Notes under the pieces: generated by a model
What the model was told of the DNA's origin: nothing
What the model saw: the letters and a program-made list of their open reading frames with translations, nothing else
Databases searched by the model: none
Origin: Akkermansiaceae bacterium
Lineage (GTDB): Bacteria; Verrucomicrobiota; Verrucomicrobiia; Verrucomicrobiales; Akkermansiaceae
Assembly: GCA_026421245.1 (NCBI GenBank)
Contig: JAPKDJ010000012.1
Location: 1 to 64,000, forward strand
Reading direction: 5' to 3'
DNA length: 64,000 nt
Translations under genes and position numbers: made by a program
Part shown: one piece after another, positions 59,201 to 64,000 of the stretch
Layout of the letters: each line of letters starts with the position of its first letter
How positions within the stretch are numbered: position 1 is the first letter of the stretch

Positions 59201-59277
59201 TGAAAGTCCACCTTGTCCTCCACAGAATAAGCCAGAGTCGTCGATAAAAGTACAATCCACGCGATTTTCACAACCAT
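56248..59277 (-). CDS. Planctomycete-type cytochrome C with DUF1549 and DUF1553 domains
   Basis: About 1009 residues from the ATG giving MVVKIAWIVLLSTTLAYSVE, a signal peptide; a start at 59406 would put 43 residues ahead of it and is unlikely. PSCyt1 cytochrome C domain: REVRPILSDKCFFCHGTDP (haem CxxCH). DUF1549: WDLRGVPPASEETQSFLND and RYSDTIGYHSDNGMEVSPYR. A second haem-type CAQCHDHKYDPFTAHDFYSM motif follows. A sandwich of LamG or carbohydrate-binding type lies in the middle. DUF1553: NRLWRLYFGRGLSSNVTDLG. An exported redox-like enzyme of unknown substrate, coupled to the DUF1501 gene. Confidence 0.92.
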   Translation of the reverse strand: MVVKIAWIVLLSTTLAYSVEDKVDFQREVRPILSDKCFFCHGTDPKTRESDLRLDLPEEAYQDLGGYAAVVPGKVKESELYLKIISKKKKEMMPPPKSHKTLSPGEIEILKKWIEQGAEYEEHWSYQALEKEEAPGGKEVDYFVNKRWDSAGVKGSATAGKEILIRRLSWDLRGVPPASEETQSFLNDQSPEAWGNLVDRFLVDPKYGERMAVWWLDLVRYSDTIGYHSDNGMEVSPYRDYVISAFNENKPFSDFTIEQLAGDLLPNATLEQKTASGYNRLLQTTEEGGAQEKEYRAIYAADRVRNVSEVWLGSTLGCAQCHDHKYDPFTAHDFYSMAAFFDDIKEAGIGRRRPNLSVPTPEEQGRITELTKLIEGNQVEILLKNDAAFRAKVEEGEKRWLAQGEMKNTAWRPVELSDLKAPAGTTLEVQEDGTVLEGGKVPAKASYSFKVASPGKVSGIKIDAYTDKGFPVKGGFSRANGNFVLTGVEVKMGGKELKISQAKADVEQSEYPAKNAIDGKQNTGWAVGADKPEGRKGTRRIAFFLTKPVELKAGEHLEVIMRFQSNYVGHTIARFGVSATGINNAGLEDPLGPSPEVVEAFLAAKRNPGQERQLADYYLKVAPEVVAQKAKISSLEAELKKIEGGIRKMLVSEALPKPRMTRVLSRGNWMDDSGDVVQPAVPEFLQKEIWKVEGRATRLDLAKWILHEKNPLTARSTMNRLWRLYFGRGLSSNVTDLGGQGEVPSHPELLDWLAVDFREGDWDFKRMVKKIVTSETYKQKSEVSSFLREKDPANDLIARQGRWRVEAEFVRDAALNIAGILNDEKIGGASVKPYQPAGFWQHLNFPKKIWKQSDGRDLYRRSVYTYWCRTFPHPSMVAFDAPSREECTAERARSNIPQQALAMLNDPIFVEAARVFGARMAEHEGGVRAKIEWGMLEAFAREGAQEEVDLLEKVFAAQKKKFTDDPEGAKAFLTTGERAVPDGVSPEEAAAWGQVGRVILNAYETTSRF

Positions 59278-59402
59278 CACTACGGAAACTCTACGACAAC
59301 TTCTCAGATTCGGAGGAAAAAACTGTGTTAATTCATTTGCCCCTCTCACGAGGAATCCAGAAAAAGACGACGCTTCCACCACAAAAATCCCAGGCCATTC
59401 CC

Positions 59403-59813
59403 TCATACAAACCGAGAGATTTCAGGAGTCCAAAGCCCTGACACAACGACATCCACCTTTCCAGCCCAGGATCTTTCGGTGATGATTGGGCGATCCGGAT
59501 CGCACCAGAGTCCTCTGTCGCCGTGGGTTACTCCTGACAACTGCGCGAGAATAGCGTAGGTGACATGATGCCCCCTCGCCTGCCCCACCCTTCCAACTTC
59601 CATCACATGATTGTGACCGGCAATGTAGAGATCCACTCCGTGTTTCACGAGAGTGTCGTGAATTTCTCGCCTCACAAAATCCTGATGACAGGAGGCGCGA
59701 CCACCTGATTGAATGGGGTGATGACCGATCATGATCTTCCCCCTCGAATCCGATTATGAGAGCATCTGGTCAAGCTTCGATAGCGGAGGAATAGCCTTGG
59801 AATTGTCATGCCC
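59403..59813 (-). pseudogene. Broken metallophosphatase, C-terminal remnant
   Basis: The frame from 59732 reads MIGHHPIQSGGRASCHQDFV, then LVKHGVDLYIAGHNHVMEVG and ends ISRFV. These are the GHHP and GHNH metal-binding motifs of calcineurin-like phosphatases. Upstream in frame the protein continues as SDSRGKI, a TAA stop, and KAIPPLSKLDQMLS, which resembles the family's helix before the GHHP strand. The N-terminal half, with the DxH and GNH motifs, is missing. The remnant stops where the transposase fragment begins. It lies 125 nt upstream of the DUF1549 gene on the same strand. Confidence 0.75.
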
Positions 59814-60060
59814 CATTAGCTATCAGCCTTCGGATGATAAGCGTGCTGGCAAAGAAGAAATTCATTGAGCAGATCTCTTCGCGCTTCGTTGCTTTTGCTC
59901 CGCGTGTGCCTCTATGTTCTCGCGCGTATTTTTGTGCAACGATCGTGTTGCTCTTGATTCTCAATAATGTCGCCGATGTCGTTGTCTCAAGGGATTCGAG
60001 CCATTTTCTGCCGCTGAACTCACGACCTATGGCCAGGACATCAATCTCTTTAGGGGACAT
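59806..60060 (-). mobile_element. IS4-type transposase fragment
   Basis: An 84-residue minus-strand frame reads IDVLAIGREFSGRKWLESLE, then LLRIKSNTIVAQKY and ends RRLIANGA. It resembles the central catalytic part of IS4 transposases, where DREF normally precedes a helix and an RIKxNT strand. The acidic D is replaced by Gly here (AIGREF). Immediately upstream the frame continues without a start as NGRSATILLRIM. No terminal inverted repeats were recognised. It overlaps the truncation point of the metallophosphatase remnant, so an insertion or its partial loss probably broke that gene. The 200 nt to 60259 hold nothing further. Confidence 0.65.
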
Positions 60061-60259
60061 GATTCGGAGGAGAATAGTTGCTGAGCGGCCATTTATACTG
60101 CACGCTTTTTATTTACTTGTTTCTCTTATTAGCAACGAGTTACCCCTTCATTTCTCATCGTGTCGCGTGAAAATCAATCACCTCAGGTGACTTCTCATCG
60201 AACTCTCATTAAAAACGACGTATATTACTTTAATATCAGAGCCTTTTAATGCTTCGTAA

Positions 60260-63200
60260 ATGAAAATCCCCCTTCACTTTTACCTTCTTGTTCTACCTCT
60301 TTCCGGCCAAATTCGGATCAACGAATTCATGGCTTCAAACACCCGCTCTGTTCCCGATATCACAGACTTTGAAGACTACCCGGATTGGATCGAACTTCAC
60401 AATGAAGGAGCTGCCTCAATCTCACTCGATGACTACTACCTGAGCGATAATTCCACGGATCCCTTTAAATGGGCCATTCCTGCTGGAACAACCATTCCTG
60501 CCGGTGGATATCTCATGATTATTGCCGACGGCAACGATGCTGCACCGGGCGAAAGACACCCTCGCGGATACTGGCCATGGAAAAATTTCACAACCGAGAA
60601 ATACCACACCAACTTCTCCCTTTCTGCCGATGGTGAAGAGGTTGTTCTCACCCAAACCACCGGCCAGACGAGTTCCACTTTCATCCCCGCCGGGGCCACG
60701 TGGAAGTATCTCGACGATGGCTCCTCACAGTCCACCCAATGGCGTGCCCGAACCTACAACGACGCCACCTGGGCCAGCGGCCCAGCACCTCTCGGATACG
60801 AAAACGGCGTCGCCACAACCATTTCCTTTGGCCCTGATGAAGATAACAAATACCCCGCCAGCTACTTCCGCAATTCCTTCAATGTCATTGATGCCAGCAT
60901 TTACACTGGGATCACCCTTGAACTCCTCGTCGATGACGGAGCCGCCGTCTACCTCAACGGAGAAGAACTCTTCCGCCAAAACCTCCCTTCCGGACTTCTA
61001 ACTTCCTCCACTTTTGCCCTCGGCTCCACCTCCAGTGAGACAAATTACACCTCCTACGACCTCCCTCCTTCCGCTCTCATCACGGGAGAAAATGTCCTCG
61101 TCGTTGAGGTCCACCAACACCGGCCTGGCAGCAGCGACTTGAGCTTCGATCTCTCGCTCGAAGCCTCGTCTTACATCGGCGTGACCCCCATCGACTCGGT
61201 CAGCTACACCACCTCGGTCACCGACATCTCCTACGGCCGCGACGAAACCAACTCCGCCATCTGGCAACACTATGCCGAACCTACCCCCGGAGCTGCCAAT
61301 CTCACCGAAATAGTCGCAGACATCCGCTTGGAAAGCCCCTCTGCACAAATCTCTCCTATTGCAGGGTTTTACACAGATCCGGAATCCGTCGTCCTTACCG
61401 CATCCGCTGGTAAAATTCACTACACTCTGGATGGCAGCAATCCCACCAGCTCTTCTCCGATCTACTCCTCTCCCATCAACATCTCAGCAACCACGATTGT
61501 CCGGGCCCGCGTCTTCGAAGCCGGTAAAGTTCCGGGGGCGATTATTACCCAATCATACCTCTATGGTGAAACCTTCAACGGGCTCCCCATCATCTCACTT
61601 GTTGCTGATCCTGAAACCCTCTTCGGGGATGAGATCGGCATCTACGACAACGACCACGAGCCCTCCAGATCGGGAATGAATGAAGTTTACAAAGGCAAGG
61701 ATGCTCCCGGCCATTTGGAGTTCTTTCCTCATGACGGAGCGGACCGCTTCTCAGTCAACGGAGGTATCCGTATTGGCGGAGAAAACAACTGGGGGAGTCA
61801 CGAACAAAAAGCCCTCAACTTTTCTCTTCGTGGAAAATACGGCGACGACAATCTTAAATACGATCTCTTTCCGGGCTCGGGGATCCCAAACCATTCCGCA
61901 CTCACCCTCAGAGAAGGCGGAGACGACTGGGATGATGCCATGCTCCGCGACGGAATGTGGTCCACGATTGCCAAGGGATTCATCAATGCCGAAACTACCG
62001 ACTACCGGCCCTCCGTCGTTTTCCTCAATGGGGCCTATTGGGGCATCTATAACATTCGTTCCCGCTGGACCCCTGAATGGATCTTCGAAAAATACGGGGT
62101 CAGCAACGGTGAATACGACCACGTGGGATATGGTCACTTCGCCAACTCCTCCACCACTCTTGGGGTTCACGAAGGCGATACAGATGATTGGCAGGAGCTC
62201 CTCAATTTCATCGATGACAACGACATCGATACGCCTGCTGGCTGGGCCTTTGTGCAGTCGCGTGTTGATCTTGATAGCTTTATCGATTTCGTCGTCAGCG
62301 AAAGCTTTTCCAACAACACCAGCTGGACACACAATCGTGAATTCTGGAAAGCCCACACTCCCGGAAGCAAATGGAAGTGGTTCCTGCCCGATATGGACCG
62401 AACCTTCAAGCTATCGGGCATCAACTCAAATATCTTCGACTCCATCCTCCGTAACGACGCCCTCCTAGACCGCATCAAAAATCAACCTGAGTTCAAAGCT
62501 CGTCTCGCCCAACGCTACGCCGCTCACGTTTCCGCTACCTTTTCTCCCTCCCGCATCGCCTCCATCGTTGAAACCCTTGGAGCACTCATCACGCCCGCGC
62601 TCGAACGCCATGAATCCATGTGGTCGGGCAGCATCGATGCCGCACAACAGGCGGTCGACATTCAAGAGATCAAGGACTACACCACCGAACGCGTGAGTGA
62701 TGTTCACGATGAGATCTCCTCAGAACTTCGTATTGGATCCTCAGTCAATATGTCTCTGACCGTGACAGGATCTGGCGCCATTCATCTCGCGGACATCCCG
62801 CTTGACCCCGGCGTGATCAAAATCTTTCCCGATCTTGACGCTGAACTCACCGCTGTTCCTGCTCCAGGTTTTCAGTTTGATTCCTGGTCAGGCATCACCG
62901 GTGATGCCACCACCATTCTGAACACCTCCGGAGCGATCTCCATCACCGCGAATTTTATTCCAGCTCTAGGGACAGTCGTTGGAGGAATCCTTGCCACAAA
63001 TACTACTTTCACGATCGCGGGTTCACCCTATACGATCGATGACGATCTCATCGTTCCCACCGGCATCACCCTCACCGTAGAGGCCGGAGTCACTATCAAT
63101 GTGAACAACGAACACCACCTTCGCGTGATAGGCACACTTAACATTCAGGGCACCTCCGGAAACGAAGTCACCCTGAACGGCAGCAATGGCATGAGATGGG

Positions 63201-64000
63201 GAGGGCTCTCCTTTGAAGAACCAACCACCACCTCCACTCTTTCTCATCTCGTCGTAAGAAACGCAACGCGAGGAAAGGACCCGTCCCGATATCCTTCCGC
63301 CATCTCCGGGCTCAACGCCATCGTGGAACTCGACTTCATCGATATCCGGGAATGCCGGGGACCTCTCTTCTTTCGCGGCGGTTCGACTTACCTCCGTGAC
63401 AGTATCGTTCACATTCCCATCACCGGAGACGGCATCAACATCAAAACAGGCTATGCCGAAACCATCCGCACGACCTTCCTTGGTAACAATGCCCCAGACA
63501 CTGATGCCATTGACTATGACGGTGTGACCAACGGGATCATCAAAGATTGCCACATCTACAATTTCCGGGGCTTTAACAGTGACGGGATCGATACTGGCGA
63601 ACAGTGCGTCAACGTCCTCATCGAGGGCAATGGCATTTACTTCAACTCGGATAAAGGGATCTCCGTAGGACAGGGCTCCTCGGTGATCCTGCGCAAAAAC
63701 ATCATCGTCGGATGCTCTCAGGGAGTCGGTGTGAAAGATGCAGGATCGTCCATTGAAATTGACCAAAATACTTTCGTCGATTGCCAGGAAGGGGTCGCGG
63801 TCTTTGAAAAAAACTTTGGAAACGGCGGCGGAAGTGCCGTCGTTACAAATACCATTTTCTCGGGATCCTCCGTCCCTGTGAGCGTCGATTCATACTCTAC
63901 CCTCACTACCAGCTACAGTCTGAGCGACACCACCACGCTTCCGGGCCCGGGGAATCTCTTCGGCACCCCCCGGTTCATCGATTCCTCCGCCCTCAATTTC
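60260..64000 (+). CDS. Secreted lamin-tail/CotH protein with chitobiase-like and beta-helix domains (partial, 3' end outside)
   Basis: The frame is open from an ATG at 60260 to the window edge (1247 codons). A signal peptide (MKIPLHFYLLVLPLSGQ) leads into a lamin-tail domain at about 18-110 (RINEFMASNTRSVPDIT). A carbohydrate-binding sandwich follows (about 140-290), then a chitobiase C-terminal-like module near 365-435 (KIHYTLDGSNPTSSSPIYSS). The CotH-like domain runs about 440-750, with GGIRIGGENNWGSHEQKALN and WFLPDMDRTFKLSG. An InlB-like segment (VPAPGFQFDSWSG) is near 863, and from about 925 a right-handed beta-helix begins. An exported, probably surface-associated protein; its function is unknown. 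Confidence 0.85.
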   Translation, partial: MKIPLHFYLLVLPLSGQIRINEFMASNTRSVPDITDFEDYPDWIELHNEGAASISLDDYYLSDNSTDPFKWAIPAGTTIPAGGYLMIIADGNDAAPGERHPRGYWPWKNFTTEKYHTNFSLSADGEEVVLTQTTGQTSSTFIPAGATWKYLDDGSSQSTQWRARTYNDATWASGPAPLGYENGVATTISFGPDEDNKYPASYFRNSFNVIDASIYTGITLELLVDDGAAVYLNGEELFRQNLPSGLLTSSTFALGSTSSETNYTSYDLPPSALITGENVLVVEVHQHRPGSSDLSFDLSLEASSYIGVTPIDSVSYTTSVTDISYGRDETNSAIWQHYAEPTPGAANLTEIVADIRLESPSAQISPIAGFYTDPESVVLTASAGKIHYTLDGSNPTSSSPIYSSPINISATTIVRARVFEAGKVPGAIITQSYLYGETFNGLPIISLVADPETLFGDEIGIYDNDHEPSRSGMNEVYKGKDAPGHLEFFPHDGADRFSVNGGIRIGGENNWGSHEQKALNFSLRGKYGDDNLKYDLFPGSGIPNHSALTLREGGDDWDDAMLRDGMWSTIAKGFINAETTDYRPSVVFLNGAYWGIYNIRSRWTPEWIFEKYGVSNGEYDHVGYGHFANSSTTLGVHEGDTDDWQELLNFIDDNDIDTPAGWAFVQSRVDLDSFIDFVVSESFSNNTSWTHNREFWKAHTPGSKWKWFLPDMDRTFKLSGINSNIFDSILRNDALLDRIKNQPEFKARLAQRYAAHVSATFSPSRIASIVETLGALITPALERHESMWSGSIDAAQQAVDIQEIKDYTTERVSDVHDEISSELRIGSSVNMSLTVTGSGAIHLADIPLDPGVIKIFPDLDAELTAVPAPGFQFDSWSGITGDATTILNTSGAISITANFIPALGTVVGGILATNTTFTIAGSPYTIDDDLIVPTGITLTVEAGVTINVNNEHHLRVIGTLNIQGTSGNEVTLNGSNGMRWGGLSFEEPTTTSTLSHLVVRNATRGKDPSRYPSAISGLNAIVELDFIDIRECRGPLFFRGGSTYLRDSIVHIPITGDGINIKTGYAETIRTTFLGNNAPDTDAIDYDGVTNGIIKDCHIYNFRGFNSDGIDTGEQCVNVLIEGNGIYFNSDKGISVGQGSSVILRKNIIVGCSQGVGVKDAGSSIEIDQNTFVDCQEGVAVFEKNFGNGGGSAVVTNTIFSGSSVPVSVDSYSTLTTSYSLSDTTTLPGPGNLFGTPRFIDSSALNF

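Overview
This 64 kb window most likely comes from a Verrucomicrobiota chromosome, probably the Verrucomicrobiales (inference). The signs are a planctomycete/verrucomicrobium-type DUF1549/DUF1553 plus DUF1501 pair, large secreted lamin-tail/CotH proteins, recurring C-terminal domains with a W-E-T/W-D-T core, a GntR-LacI composite regulator, a secreted SGNH sialate-O-acetylesterase-like protein, and dense GC-rich coding on both strands with frequent GTG starts and ATGA/GTGA overlaps. No tRNA, rRNA, CRISPR array or intact mobile element was found.

Layout. 1-5.3 kb (+): the end of a PPIase-like chaperone, a TPR protein, metG and ligA. 5.3-9.4 kb: a 1343-residue lamin-tail/CotH protein. 9.4-15.9 kb (-): a colinear run of a secreted metalloprotease, a small conserved protein, rsmB, an L,D-transpeptidase lipoprotein, a tandem-ACT protein and trmD. 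16-21 kb: a DUF502 membrane protein, trmB and two secreted cyclophilin-type proteins. 21-23.5 kb: a HAD phosphatase translationally coupled to a MenH-like hydrolase, and a regulator. 23.9-29.3 kb (+): a secreted PDZ/HEAT protein, a YdjY-like protein and an SGNH esterase. 29.8-32.9 kb (+): pspA, a 45-residue membrane protein, an AAA ATPase and rlmH, tightly linked. 34-37.6 kb: a methyltransferase-like protein, an HlyD-like adaptor and a terpenoid-cyclase-fold protein. 37.6-40 kb: a partly divergent TPP-riboswitch-like leader with a terminator, then thiC. 40-44.6 kb: modF, an RsmA-NUDIX fusion, a phosphatidyltransferase, an OppF-like ATPase and a small membrane gene with an apparent frameshift. 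44.6-47.8 kb: two good terminators flanking a cluster of DnaA-box-like 9-mers, a Gfo/Idh oxidoreductase, an ACT protein and tcdA. 47.8-54.8 kb: zinc-independent L36, ruvB, a Fur-family regulator, ftsK, manA and a secreted hydrolase. 54.8-59.3 kb (-): the DUF1549/DUF1553 and DUF1501 pair. 59.4-60.1 kb: a broken metallophosphatase abutting an IS4-type transposase remnant. 60.3 kb to the end: a second lamin-tail/CotH protein with a beta-helix, cut by the window edge.

Most of the window is housekeeping genes (translation, tRNA and rRNA modification, DNA repair and segregation, thiamine) interleaved with large exported proteins suited to a particle- or polysaccharide-associated life. The points most worth following are the PspA-small membrane protein-AAA-RlmH operon, the RsmA-NUDIX fusion, the thiC leader whose 3' half departs from the TPP consensus, the candidate replication-origin-like cluster near 44.7 kb, and the two decayed loci (44.3 and 59.4-60.1 kb).
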